From NCBI RefSeq assembly GCF_001458355.1, contig NZ_CYSA01000025.1:30578-94577 (forward strand): DNA of 64,000 nucleotides. The letters run 5' to 3'. Shown piece by piece: positions 16,088 to 24,590 of this stretch. A program made the translations under genes and the position numbers. Origin of the DNA: Thalassovita gelatinovora (lineage in GTDB: Bacteria > Pseudomonadota > Alphaproteobacteria > Rhodobacterales > Rhodobacteraceae). The notes under the pieces are model-generated. The model did not search any database. It was not told the DNA's origin and saw only the letters and a list, made by a program, of their open reading frames with translations. The first letter of the stretch is position 1. Every line of letters starts with the position of its first letter.

Positions 16088-17164
16088 ATGACCGGTGTGT
16101 TAGCCAGCCAGGAACTGCAACGGTTGATCGCGGCGGGCCAGATTTCGGCGCAACCCGAAATCACCCCCGAACAGATCCAACCCGCCAGTCTCGATTTGCG
16201 GCTCGGCACCCGGGCTTGGCGCGTGCGTGCGTCATTCCTTGCGGGTCACGGCCGCACGGTTCAGGATCGGCTGGAAGAATTCGAAATGCACCAGATCGAC
16301 CTTACCCAAGGAGCGGTGCTGGAAAAGGGCTGTGTCTATGTGGTTCCGTTGATGGAACATCTGGATTTGCCCGAACATATTCAGGCGGTGGCCAATGCCA
16401 AAAGTTCCACTGGACGGCTGGACCTGCTGACCCGTACCATCACCGATGGCGGTGAAGAATTTGACCGGATTCAGCCCGGGTACAAAGGCCCCCTCTATGC
16501 CGAGATTTGTCCGCGATCATTCTCGGTTTTGGTCCGCCCAGGCATGCGCCTCAATCAGATCCGGTTCCGTACCGGACAGGCGGTGCTGAGCGATGACGCG
16601 CTGCGGGCACTGCATGCGCAAAGCCCCCTGGTCGATGGCGAAGCAGTGATCAGCGAAGGCTTGGGGTTCTCGGTCGATCTGAAACCGGCATCGGGCACCT
16701 TGGTCGGCTATCGCGCCAAACCGCATACCGGCGTGATCGATTTGGACCGGATCGGCGAATACGATTCGGCGGAATATTGGGAAGAAGTGCGTACGAATAA
16801 CGGTCAGATCATCCTTGATCCCGGTGCTTTCTACATTCTGGTCAGCCGCGAAGCGGTGCATATTCCACCCGAATATGCCGCCGAGATGGCCCCTTATCTG
16901 GCGATGGTGGGGGAATTCCGGGTGCATTATGCCGGTTTCTTCGATCCCGGTTTCGGACATGCAGCAGCAGGCGGTGCGGGATCGCGCGGGGTGCTCGAAG
17001 TGCGCTGTCACGAAGCGCCTTTCGTGTTGGAACACGGTCAGGTCGTGGGCCGTCTGGTTTACGAAAAGATGGCTGAAGTCCCCAACCAGATTTACGGCTC
17101 AGACATTTCATCGAATTATCAGGGTCAGGGTTTGAAATTGTCGAAACATTTCCGCACCCCCTGA
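16088..17164 (+). CDS. dcd: 2'-deoxycytidine 5'-triphosphate deaminase, double-length form
   Basis: 358 residues, nearly twice the E. coli Dcd (193). Two tandem dCTP deaminase/dUTPase-like units can be seen. The first (about 15-165) has IQPASLDLRLGTRAW, ANAKSSTGRLDLLTRTI (the phosphate-binding R/K-SS motif) and PLYAEICPRSF. The second (about 200-355) has ILDPGAFYILVSREAVHIP, FRVHYAGFFDPGFGH, GVLEVRCHEAPFVLEHGQVVGRLVYEKM. Dcd makes dUTP from dCTP for thymidylate synthesis. This long form is common in alphaproteobacteria. Which half is catalytic cannot be settled by eye. Good Shine-Dalgarno (AAGGGGAT). Confidence 0.88.
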   Translation: MTGVLASQELQRLIAAGQISAQPEITPEQIQPASLDLRLGTRAWRVRASFLAGHGRTVQDRLEEFEMHQIDLTQGAVLEKGCVYVVPLMEHLDLPEHIQAVANAKSSTGRLDLLTRTITDGGEEFDRIQPGYKGPLYAEICPRSFSVLVRPGMRLNQIRFRTGQAVLSDDALRALHAQSPLVDGEAVISEGLGFSVDLKPASGTLVGYRAKPHTGVIDLDRIGEYDSAEYWEEVRTNNGQIILDPGAFYILVSREAVHIPPEYAAEMAPYLAMVGEFRVHYAGFFDPGFGHAAAGGAGSRGVLEVRCHEAPFVLEHGQVVGRLVYEKMAEVPNQIYGSDISSNYQGQGLKLSKHFRTP

Positions 17165-17181
17165 CCGGAACCGGAGCAGCC

Positions 17182-17790
17182 ATGCAGAAACCCGCGCTGA
17201 CACTCCTTTGCATTTGCGGTCTGATCGTGACCGGCTGTTCCGCACCTGATGGCACATCGGCCCCCTACAGCCCTGCCACCCAACACATCACGGTAGAAAT
17301 GCCCGTCAACGCCCCGGCCATCGGGCAACAGTTCCGGGTGGTCCCCGATACTGCAGACCGGGGCGGACTGGGCGGCGATCATCTGGGACTTGATGTGCTG
17401 TCACCACGAGATGCCCCGGTTCTGGCCGCCGCCGATGGCGTGGTCGTCGCTTCGTTTTATGAACCAGCCTATGGCAACCGGGTGGAAATCGCCCATGGGC
17501 CGGACGACGAAGGCCGTATTGTCACCACAAGGTCGGTACATCTGAACACTCGGTTGGTGACAATGGGCGAACACGTCTTGCGTGGTCAAAAGATTGGCAC
17601 AGTCGGATCGACCGGGGCGCTGGCCGGGACACTCAACCATCTGCATTTCGAAACCCGTCTGAATGGGACGGGCGTAGTCGATCCACACCTGCTATGGGCC
17701 GATGGTGTGGGCAAGGTCACCTGCTTCGACCTTGATCGCCCGCTGCCCGAAAGCCCGGTCCGGTTGACCTATCCGGTCCAATGTCGCTGA
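17182..17790 (+). CDS. M23 family metallopeptidase, lipoprotein
   Basis: 202 residues. A signal peptide with lipobox (LIVTGC, Cys about residue 18) points to a lipid anchor. The LytM/M23 domain has DHLGLDV (the HxxxD metal-ligand motif), APVLAAADGVVVASFYEPAYGNRVEIAHG, and NHLHFETRLNG (the HxH motif), so all zinc ligands are present and an endopeptidase acting on peptidoglycan cross-links is plausible. The insert DEGRIVTTRSVHLN corresponds to the second His region. It follows dcd by 17 bases and probably shares its transcript. Confidence 0.88.
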   Translation: MQKPALTLLCICGLIVTGCSAPDGTSAPYSPATQHITVEMPVNAPAIGQQFRVVPDTADRGGLGGDHLGLDVLSPRDAPVLAAADGVVVASFYEPAYGNRVEIAHGPDDEGRIVTTRSVHLNTRLVTMGEHVLRGQKIGTVGSTGALAGTLNHLHFETRLNGTGVVDPHLLWADGVGKVTCFDLDRPLPESPVRLTYPVQCR

Positions 17791-17868
17791 GCATGCCGCA
17801 GCGTCATAAGGCCCCGGCCAGATTTGGGCTTTTTCAAAACCGGGCGAAGGCGGTATCGCGAGTGTAAG

Positions 17869-19017
17869 ATGCTGACCAAACCTGTTCCCCTTCTGACTGC
17901 CACGATAGGCGTTGTCGGTGCCAATTCCTTGGTGCTGCCACCAATTGCGACCATCGTGGCACAAGATCTGAACGTATTGCCCGGCGACATCATACAGGCG
18001 ATGGGCGCTTATGGCGCGGGCACCGCGGTGTCGGCTTTGGTTCTGGCACCGCGCGCCGATAAAATCGGCGCGGACCGGGCTTTGCGCCAGGCTTGCGCGA
18101 TGCTGATCCTGGCGTTGGGGATTTCGGCACTGGCGCCAAGCCTGCTGATATTGCTGATCGGTCATGCGATTGCTGGGCTTGGGGCCGGAATGGCGCTACC
18201 GGCAATTTATTCACTGGCGGCACAGGTGGGTCCCAAGGGGCGTGAAAAACAAACGATCGGCACGGTGCTGACCGGCTGGACGCTAAGCCTGGTGGGCGGT
18301 GTGGTTCTCGCTTCGGCGCTGGCCGACGTCGCGGGCTGGCGCAGCGTGTACGGGCTGATGATGGGGCTGACCGTCGCAATCTGGTTCTTGCTGGGCCGCT
18401 GCGATATGCAGGTCCAGGTGATTGCCACCGCCCCCACATCGCCACTGACCGGATTACAGGTGCCCGGTATCAGCCGCGGGTTGCTGTCCAACGCTTTGCT
18501 GATGCTGGGGTTCTTCGGTGCCTATAGCTTCATGGGGCCGCATGTGGTCGGGGAATTGGGGCTGACGGTATCGGCTGCCGGTCTGGTCACGTTTGCCTAT
18601 GGCAGCGGGTTCGGGCTGGCGGTGTTTCTGGATCGGTTCGTCGATCGGTTACCCCCTCGGCGCGCCTCTGCTCTGGCTTTTGCCGGCTTGCTGATTGGAT
18701 ATGGTTTGATGGCCCTATCGGCGCAGGTTTTCACCCTGCTGCTAGCGGCGGCTTTTGTCTGGGGCGTGTTCCAGCATTTCGCATTGAATGCGGTGGTGGC
18801 ACGTCTAACCGCGCTTGACCCGGGTCAACGCGGTGCGATCATGGGGTTGAATTCAGCCAGCACCTATCTGTGTGTGCTGGGTGGCGCGATGCTGTTCCGG
18901 CTGCCGTTCGAAGCGGCAGGATGGCCGACTTGCCTGATGATTTCGGCGTTTTGCGCAGCTTGCGCCTGTGCCGAGGCGCTGTGGCCGCGTCGCGCTACTT
19001 GCTCAGCCGACGGCTGA
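17869..19017 (+). CDS. Major facilitator superfamily transporter
   Basis: 382 residues from ATG 17869 (an upstream in-frame ATG adds 15 polar residues and is less likely). About twelve membrane segments. The MFS loop 2-3 motif is present as APRADKIGADRAL, and PKGREKQTIGTVLTGWTLSLVGGVVLASALAD matches helix 4-5 features of the arabinose-efflux (AraJ/DHA1) type. The substrate is unknown; drug/sugar efflux is the usual role of this subfamily. The last 23 bases overlap the 3' end of a small minus-strand gene. Confidence 0.87.
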   Translation: MLTKPVPLLTATIGVVGANSLVLPPIATIVAQDLNVLPGDIIQAMGAYGAGTAVSALVLAPRADKIGADRALRQACAMLILALGISALAPSLLILLIGHAIAGLGAGMALPAIYSLAAQVGPKGREKQTIGTVLTGWTLSLVGGVVLASALADVAGWRSVYGLMMGLTVAIWFLLGRCDMQVQVIATAPTSPLTGLQVPGISRGLLSNALLMLGFFGAYSFMGPHVVGELGLTVSAAGLVTFAYGSGFGLAVFLDRFVDRLPPRRASALAFAGLLIGYGLMALSAQVFTLLLAAAFVWGVFQHFALNAVVARLTALDPGQRGAIMGLNSASTYLCVLGGAMLFRLPFEAAGWPTCLMISAFCAACACAEALWPRRATCSADG

Positions 19018-19174
19018 TCTTGGCGGCCTGACGGACGCTCTTGGCGGTCTGGCGGTTCTGTTTCGCCTGGCCATCGTTTTTGGACAGCGTGTTGATCCCG
19101 GCATTCACCCCCTTGTTGACGAATGTGCGGATCACTTGCCGGACAATCATGTTAATCAGTTGGTTCGCGTTCAT
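18995..19174 (-). CDS. Small basic conserved-looking protein (59 residues)
   Basis: A 59-residue frame starting MNANQLINMIVRQVIRTF and ending QAAKISRRLSK. It has an amphipathic, weakly hydrophobic N-terminal half (NMIVRQVIRTFVNKGVNAGINTL) and a very basic tail (KQNRQTAKSVRQAAKISRR). A GGAGAG-like Shine-Dalgarno lies before the ATG (reverse of CTCTCC at 19180-19184). The gene is 76 bases downstream of scpB on the same strand, where tatABC is often found in relatives, and may be the last gene of that operon. The stop lies inside the convergent MFS gene. Function unknown. Confidence 0.65.
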   Translation of the reverse strand: MNANQLINMIVRQVIRTFVNKGVNAGINTLSKNDGQAKQNRQTAKSVRQAAKISRRLSK

Positions 19175-19250
19175 TCTGCTCTCCTACGCTTGTTACATCG
19201 GCATATAGGCCGGAATTGCGCCATTTTGAGGGCATGATCCGAAGTTGAAG

Positions 19251-19934
19251 CTATTCCTCGAACATCTCACCTTGATCGTCTTCATCGAGAACGTCGTCTT
19301 CGTCCCCCTCGACAAGGGTCGGCATGGCGCCCGGCGGTGGTCGGTTGTCCAGCAACCCGGCCGAACGCAATTCCTTCAACCCGGGCAGGTCACGGGCGTT
19401 TTCCAGCCCGAAATGATCCAGAAATTCCTGCGTCACCACAAAGGTGACCGGTCGTCCCGGTGTCATCCGGCGCCGACCGAAGCGAATCCATTCCATTTCC
19501 AACAGCTGATCCACCGTGCCGCGGCTGACGCTGACACCACGAATTTCTTCAATTTCGGCACGGGTGACGGGTTGGTGATAGGCAATGATCGCCAAGGTTT
19601 CGACGGCTGCGCGGCTGAGCTTGCGCATCTCGACCGTTTCTTTTTGCATCAGAAACCCCAGATCGGGTGCTGTGCGAATGGCCCAGGAATCGCCCACCCG
19701 CACCACCTGAACACCGCGCCCTTCATAGCGTTTGCGCAGGTGCACCAAGGCTTCGGCAGCGTCGCAGCCATGCGGCATACGGGCTTCCAGATCGCGTCCC
19801 GATAACGGTTCGGCCGAAGCGAACAGCATCGCTTCGATCATGCGTTCCTGTTCCCCTATTGGCGGCGCTTCAAACAGGCTTTCTTCCTGCGGCCCGGCCT
19901 GCGCAGTTGGATCTTGCGCCATTTCTTCAGCCAT
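19251..19934 (-). CDS. scpB: Segregation and condensation protein B
   Basis: 227 residues from ATG 19934, which has a GAAGGGAAGG ribosome-binding site and overlaps scpA by 8 bases; the frame is open 15 codons upstream but that start would sit inside scpA without need. Tandem winged helices: EQERMIEAMLFASAEPLSGRDLEARMP, then LSRAAVETLAIIAYHQPVTRAEIEEIRGVSVSRGTVDQLLE and PGRPVTFVVTQEFLDHFGL. ScpB dimers bind the ScpA kleisin in the Smc-ScpAB condensin. N- and C-terminal tails are acidic. Confidence 0.93.
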   Translation of the reverse strand: MAEEMAQDPTAQAGPQEESLFEAPPIGEQERMIEAMLFASAEPLSGRDLEARMPHGCDAAEALVHLRKRYEGRGVQVVRVGDSWAIRTAPDLGFLMQKETVEMRKLSRAAVETLAIIAYHQPVTRAEIEEIRGVSVSRGTVDQLLEMEWIRFGRRRMTPGRPVTFVVTQEFLDHFGLENARDLPGLKELRSAGLLDNRPPPGAMPTLVEGDEDDVLDEDDQGEMFEE

Positions 19935-20730
19935 CGCGACCTTCCCTTCTGCGCAGTTCAATCGGTTCGAACAAGCCACCCTGACGCAGTTCTACCTTGC
20001 CTTCCTTGGCCAGTTCCAGCGAAGCAGCAAAGGTCGCGGCCGTGGCCGAACGGCGCTTGACCGGATCGGTTTCCCAACCGGCGGGGAAATAGCTGTTGAT
20101 ATCGGTCCAACTGCCGGCAAAGCCGATCATGCCGCGCATCCGTTCCAGAGCCTGTTCCATCGTATAGACCGAATCCCGGTCCATCACGAAGGGGCGAAAT
20201 TCATCCTTGGTCCTGAGTCGGGCATAGCCCTGCATCAGATCGAGAAGCGTCGCCGAATAGGTCACCCGCTTGATCCGTTCAACCCCTTCGGGCAGACCCC
20301 GGACAAAAAAATCCCGACCCTTCTGGTCACGCGCCATAAGCTTGGCAGCCGCATCGCGCATCGCTTGCAGACGTTCCAGCTGAAACGCCAAATGCGCGGC
20401 CAGTTCTTCGCCCGAGGGGCCTTCTTCACTGGGATCGGGCGGCAATAGCAGCCGTGATTTGAGGAAGGCCAGCCAAGCCGCCATCACCAGATAATCGGCA
20501 GCAAGTTCAATCCGCAGCGCCTTGGCCTGTTCGACAAAGGCCAGATATTGTTCGGCCAATTGCAGGATCGAGATTTTGCGCAGATCGACTTTCTGGGTGC
20601 GCGACAGCATCAACAGCAGATCAAGCGGGCCTTCGAACCCGTCGACATCGACAATCAGCGATTCCGCCGCCAGTCGTTCGGCGACGCTTTGACCTTCTGT
20701 CCTGTCTTCTTCGAAATCGTCCTCAGCCAT
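19927..20730 (-). CDS. scpA: Segregation and condensation protein A (kleisin)
   Basis: 267 residues. FEGPLDLLLMLSRTQKVDLRKISILQLAEQYL near the N-terminus is the kleisin Smc-neck binding region, ADYLVMAAWLAFLKSRLLLP follows, and TAATFAASLELAKEGKVELRQGGLFEPIELR is the C-terminal winged helix that contacts the Smc head. It bridges the Smc dimer in chromosome segregation. The start overlaps nagZ by 8 bases and the stop overlaps scpB by 8. Confidence 0.94.
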   Translation of the reverse strand: MAEDDFEEDRTEGQSVAERLAAESLIVDVDGFEGPLDLLLMLSRTQKVDLRKISILQLAEQYLAFVEQAKALRIELAADYLVMAAWLAFLKSRLLLPPDPSEEGPSGEELAAHLAFQLERLQAMRDAAAKLMARDQKGRDFFVRGLPEGVERIKRVTYSATLLDLMQGYARLRTKDEFRPFVMDRDSVYTMEQALERMRGMIGFAGSWTDINSYFPAGWETDPVKRRSATAATFAASLELAKEGKVELRQGGLFEPIELRRREGRDG

Positions 20731-21730
20731 GCCCGCGCCCGTTCAACAGCGCGTCCAGCTTGGCCCTGAGGGCAGAAATGTCAACCTCGTCGGGGTCGTG
20801 CCGGGCATCAATCGCCCGCTGCGCCCGCACCTGCCCGGCGTCTGAAAGCCGCCCGGCAGCCTCAACCACCGTGCGTTTTTCATCCAACGTTCCATTGCAA
20901 TGCAGGATCACGTCGCAGCCCGCCGCGATGGCGGCACGGCTGAGGTCGGACAAATCCCCCTTGAGCGCCTGCATTGAAATGTCGTCGGTCATGATCAGCC
21001 CATCAAAGCCGATTTCGTCCCGGATCAGTCGCATCATCACCGGAGACAAGGTCGCAGGACGCGGGTCGATCTGATCATAGACCAGATGCGCGGTCATTCC
21101 CAACGGCAGATCGTTAAGCGCCCGGAACGGCGCGAAATCGGTCCGGTCCAATGTTGCGCGATCAGCGGACACCGATGGCAAGTCAAGATGGCTGTCCACC
21201 ACCGCGCGGCCATGGCCGGGAATGTGTTTCAGCACCGGAAGCACACCACCGTCCAACAAGCCATCTGCCACCGCACGGCCCAGATTCGCCACAGTTTCGG
21301 CGTCGAACCCGTAGCAGCGGTTTTGCAAAAATGGGTGTGTGTCGGATGTTGCCACGTCAACCAGAGGGGCACAATTGCTGTCCACCCCCACCGTGCACAA
21401 TTCATGCGCGATGATGCGATACCGCAGATACATCGCGTCTTGCGCTGCTGACCCGGCAGCCCCGGCATGGTCCAGCGGCGCAAGCCAGTCGGTCGCCAAA
21501 GGCGGACGCAGGCGTTGAACCCGGCCGCCTTCCTGATCGATGGTGATCGGGGCGGCGCGCCCGACCGCATCGCGCAGATCATTGCACAATGCGCGGATCT
21601 GATCGGCGCTGTCGATGTTACGCGCAAACAGAATGAACCCGAACGGATCGGCTTCGCGGAAGAATGTTTTTTCTTCCGGGCTTAACCGCAGCCCGAGCGG
21701 ATCAAGGATCGTCGCGCCGAACCGGTTCAC
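20723..21730 (-). CDS. nagZ: Beta-N-acetylhexosaminidase NagZ (GH3)
   Basis: 335 residues if it begins at GTG 21730, where GTGA overlaps the stop of the SPOR gene by 4 bases; an ATG seven codons upstream would overlap it by 25 bases. GH3 motifs: ITIDQEGGRVQRL, KHIPGHGRAVVDSHLDLP (the flexible catalytic His/Asp loop of NagZ) and GLIMTDDISMQALKG, with the nucleophile Asp in MTDD. NagZ removes GlcNAc from anhydromuropeptides in cytoplasmic peptidoglycan recycling. It lies between the SPOR gene and scpA in a tight operon. Confidence 0.93.
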   Translation of the reverse strand: MNRFGATILDPLGLRLSPEEKTFFREADPFGFILFARNIDSADQIRALCNDLRDAVGRAAPITIDQEGGRVQRLRPPLATDWLAPLDHAGAAGSAAQDAMYLRYRIIAHELCTVGVDSNCAPLVDVATSDTHPFLQNRCYGFDAETVANLGRAVADGLLDGGVLPVLKHIPGHGRAVVDSHLDLPSVSADRATLDRTDFAPFRALNDLPLGMTAHLVYDQIDPRPATLSPVMMRLIRDEIGFDGLIMTDDISMQALKGDLSDLSRAAIAAGCDVILHCNGTLDEKRTVVEAAGRLSDAGQVRAQRAIDARHDPDEVDISALRAKLDALLNGRGHG

Positions 21731-22647
21731 TTGGTTGTCACCGGAATACATTCGGCCTTTTCGGCCACCAGTGCCGAACAGAAACGGCGTGCTTCGCTGA
21801 TATCGGCGAAGCCGTGGGCACGCAGACGATAAAACACCCGCCCACCGCTTTCAGCCTTTTGAATCACCCGTTTCTTGTCTTCCAGAAAATCGGTGAAGCG
21901 GGACGCCATGCGATCCCATTCCTTGCGCGCCACCTCGGCGCTTTCATAGGCGCCAAGCTGTGCCAGCCTTGTCCCCGGAGGGAGTGTCGCGGGATCGATA
22001 TCGATGCCCAGTGCCTCGGCAGTTAAGGCCGGATCGACCGAAGCAACCTGACGCCCGCCCGCAGGTCGTTGACGTGGTCGAAGCGAAATACGCAGACCGG
22101 CTTTGGGAAGCTGGTCTGCCACGGATTCAGGTGCCATTTCTGCAACCGGTTCGGGTTGGGTCGCGTTCTGAGGATCTGCTTTCGCGTCAACGGGTGCAGT
22201 GTCTGCGGTCAATTCATCAGCCAGCACCTCAACCGACGGATTGGCACTGGGCGTTTTGTCCTGAACGTCGCTACCTGGGGTCAACTTGATCAAATTCAGC
22301 TTGGCGGTTGGGCTGTCCTCTGCCGTCAATCCGACCGGACGCGGGGCCAAGATCAGCCGGTCGGCGGGTTTTTCCGCCACGCCTTCGGCAGCCACCTTGT
22401 TCACCGCCAGACCTTGATTTTGCGCCGGCGCTCCGCCGGGATTTTCAGGCATCACCCGCATCGGACCTGTCGCGGCCCGCACCACTGGTACGCCGCTAAC
22501 ATCGCGTATAACAAGCTTGTACCCCCAGACCCCCACACCAAACAGAAGCGCCAGCGACACCGCAGCCCCGGCCCAGTTGACAATCGTTCCAATGGATTTG
22601 CCTGTCGCGGGTGCAGAAATGCGCCCGTCCGCCTGATACTCCGCCAT
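21727..22647 (-). CDS. SPOR domain-containing membrane protein
   Basis: 306 residues from ATG 22647 (AGAGGCG upstream); an ATG at 22683 is the other option. Short cytoplasmic N-terminus, one membrane helix (about 22-42: AGAAVSLALLFGVGVWGYKLVI), a long low-complexity Pro/Ala/Glu-rich periplasmic linker, and a C-terminal SPOR domain (about 230-305: LAQLGAYESAEVARKEWDRM, FYRLRAHGFADISEARRFCSALV). SPOR domains bind denuded glycan at the septum. Its place between argS and nagZ is conserved in alphaproteobacteria. Confidence 0.88.
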   Translation of the reverse strand: MAEYQADGRISAPATGKSIGTIVNWAGAAVSLALLFGVGVWGYKLVIRDVSGVPVVRAATGPMRVMPENPGGAPAQNQGLAVNKVAAEGVAEKPADRLILAPRPVGLTAEDSPTAKLNLIKLTPGSDVQDKTPSANPSVEVLADELTADTAPVDAKADPQNATQPEPVAEMAPESVADQLPKAGLRISLRPRQRPAGGRQVASVDPALTAEALGIDIDPATLPPGTRLAQLGAYESAEVARKEWDRMASRFTDFLEDKKRVIQKAESGGRVFYRLRAHGFADISEARRFCSALVAEKAECIPVTTK

Positions 22648-22714
22648 AGTCGCCTCTCGTGCTGACAGGGCGTCCCCTGTCATCTGCTGCTCAACACGTT
22701 CCGGCGGCGGTGCG

Positions 22715-24460
22715 TTAGCGCATCTCTTCCACCGGTGTTACGCCCAGAATACCAAGACCTGCGGAAATAACAACGGAAACGGCCCGTGCCATGGCAATTT
22801 TCGCCTGACTGGTGACCGCATCCCCATCTTGCAAGAAACGCAGCGACATATCTTCGTTGCCCCGGTTCCACAATGAATGGAACGCACTGGCCAGATCATA
22901 AAGGTAAAATGCCACCCGGTGCGGTTCGTTGTGACGCGCGGCAATTTCTACCAATCGCGGCCATTCGGCCAATTTGCGGGCAACATCAAGTTCCGCTTCG
23001 TGGCCCAGCAACGACAGATCGGCCCCGGCCAGGGTCGTATCATCCACGATCAGACCGGCCTCGACCGCCTTGCGCAGCACCGAACAGACCCGGGCATTGG
23101 CATATTGCACATAGAAAACCGGATTGTCCTTGGATTGTTCCAGCACCTTGTCGAAATCGAAATCCAGCGGTGCGTCGTTCTTGCGCGTCAACATATGGAA
23201 CCGGGTCACGTCCGCCCCCACCTGTTCGACCACATCGCGCAGCGTCACGAAAGTACCCGCCCGCTTCGACATCTTGAACGGCTCGCCGTTCTTGTACAGC
23301 TTGACCAGTTGGATCAACTTAATGTCGAGCGGAACACGCCCCTCGGACAGCGCCGCGACGGCAGCCTTCATCCGTTTGACATAACCGCCATGATCGGCGC
23401 CAAACACGTCAATCAGCATGTCGAAACCGCGTTCCACCTTGGTCCAATGATAGGCGATATCGGGGGCGAAATAAGTCCACGCCCCATCGGATTTCTGTAC
23501 CGGACGGTCAACATCATCGCCATAGTCGGTCGATTTGAACAGAGTTTGTTCGCGGGCTTCCCAGTCTTCGGGCAGCTTGCCCTTGGGCGGTTCCAGCGTG
23601 CCGCGATAAATCAGGTCCAGCCCTTTCAACCGCTCCAGCGCCGCCTCGATCTGGCCGGTGCCGTAAAGCGATTTTTCCGAATAATAGACATCCATCGCTA
23701 CGCCGAGGCTGGCCAGATCCTGACGGATCATTTCCATCATCGCAGCAGTGGCGAAATCGCGAATATCGATCAGCCAGTCGGATTCGGGCTTGTCGAGCAG
23801 GGTCGCCCCATATTTTTCCTTCAGCGCCTCGCCCACCGGGATCAGGTAGTCACCGGGGTAAAGCCCTTCGACAATTTCGGGTTCCTTTCCGTTGGCTTCG
23901 CGGTAGCGTTCGTAGGCCGAACGCGCCAGCACATCGACCTGTGACCCGCCATCATTGATGTAATATTCGCGGGTAACGTTGAAGCCCGCGTAGTCCAGCA
24001 GGCTTGCCAGTGCATCGCCAAATACCGCGCCGCGGGTATGGCCGACATGCATCGGGCCGGTCGGATTGGCCGACACGAATTCGACATTGACCTTTTTACC
24101 CTGCCCCAGGTCCGAGCGGCCGTAGGCCACGCCATCGCTGAGCGCGGTTTTCACAATTCGTTGCCACTCCGACGGCGCAAGCCGCAGATTCAGGAAACCG
24201 GGACCGGCGACTTCGGCGCTGACGATGCGCGGATCGGTGGCCAGTTTCAGCGCCAATTTATCGGCGATGTCGCGCGGTTTCATCCGGGCCGGTTTGGCCA
24301 GGACCATCGCGGCGTTCGTCGCCATGTCACCATGCGCGGCATCGCGCGGCGGTTCGACCGCAACATTGGCGAAATCCAGCCCTTCGGGCAGGTCGCCTTC
24401 GGCGCTCATTTGCGCCAGCATATCCACCACGAGCACGCGCAGGTCGGAAAACAGGTTCAT
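22715..24460 (-). CDS. argS: Arginine-tRNA ligase
   Basis: 581 residues. Class Ia synthetase: N-terminal tRNA-binding add-1 domain ([11 protein letters not shown] and [10 protein letters not shown]), the HIGH signature as [15 protein letters not shown], the KMSKS loop as [14 protein letters not shown] (relaxed form, common for ArgRS), and the anticodon-binding DALR domain at the C-terminus ([15 protein letters not shown]). It charges tRNA-Arg. It is the first gene of the argS-SPOR-nagZ-scpA-scpB unit. Confidence 0.97.
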   Translation of the reverse strand: MNLFSDLRVLVVDMLAQMSAEGDLPEGLDFANVAVEPPRDAAHGDMATNAAMVLAKPARMKPRDIADKLALKLATDPRIVSAEVAGPGFLNLRLAPSEWQRIVKTALSDGVAYGRSDLGQGKKVNVEFVSANPTGPMHVGHTRGAVFGDALASLLDYAGFNVTREYYINDGGSQVDVLARSAYERYREANGKEPEIVEGLYPGDYLIPVGEALKEKYGATLLDKPESDWLIDIRDFATAAMMEMIRQDLASLGVAMDVYYSEKSLYGTGQIEAALERLKGLDLIYRGTLEPPKGKLPEDWEAREQTLFKSTDYGDDVDRPVQKSDGAWTYFAPDIAYHWTKVERGFDMLIDVFGADHGGYVKRMKAAVAALSEGRVPLDIKLIQLVKLYKNGEPFKMSKRAGTFVTLRDVVEQVGADVTRFHMLTRKNDAPLDFDFDKVLEQSKDNPVFYVQYANARVCSVLRKAVEAGLIVDDTTLAGADLSLLGHEAELDVARKLAEWPRLVEIAARHNEPHRVAFYLYDLASAFHSLWNRGNEDMSLRFLQDGDAVTSQAKIAMARAVSVVISAGLGILGVTPVEEMR

Positions 24461-24548
24461 CGGTCAAACTTCCTTCTAGCTTGGCCGGGGTTTAGCACGC
24501 GAAGGCAAAAGGTCAACCGGCACCCGGTGCGCGGATGGGTTTGACCGG

Positions 24549-24572
24549 GCAAAGCCCGCTTCGGGTCTTTGC
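24549..24572 (-). terminator. Hairpin after the antiporter gene
   Basis: Read on the minus strand, GCAAAGACCCG-AAG-CGGGCTTTGC forms a 10-bp stem with one bulged A, 19 bases past the antiporter stop. No strong T-run follows, so it may only stabilise the 3' end. Confidence 0.4.
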
Positions 24573-24590
24573 ATCAGGCAAAAGCCGAGA

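Noticed and set aside
22877..23944. A 355-residue open frame antisense to argS
   Set aside because: No recognisable domain and it mirrors the third-position pattern of argS.
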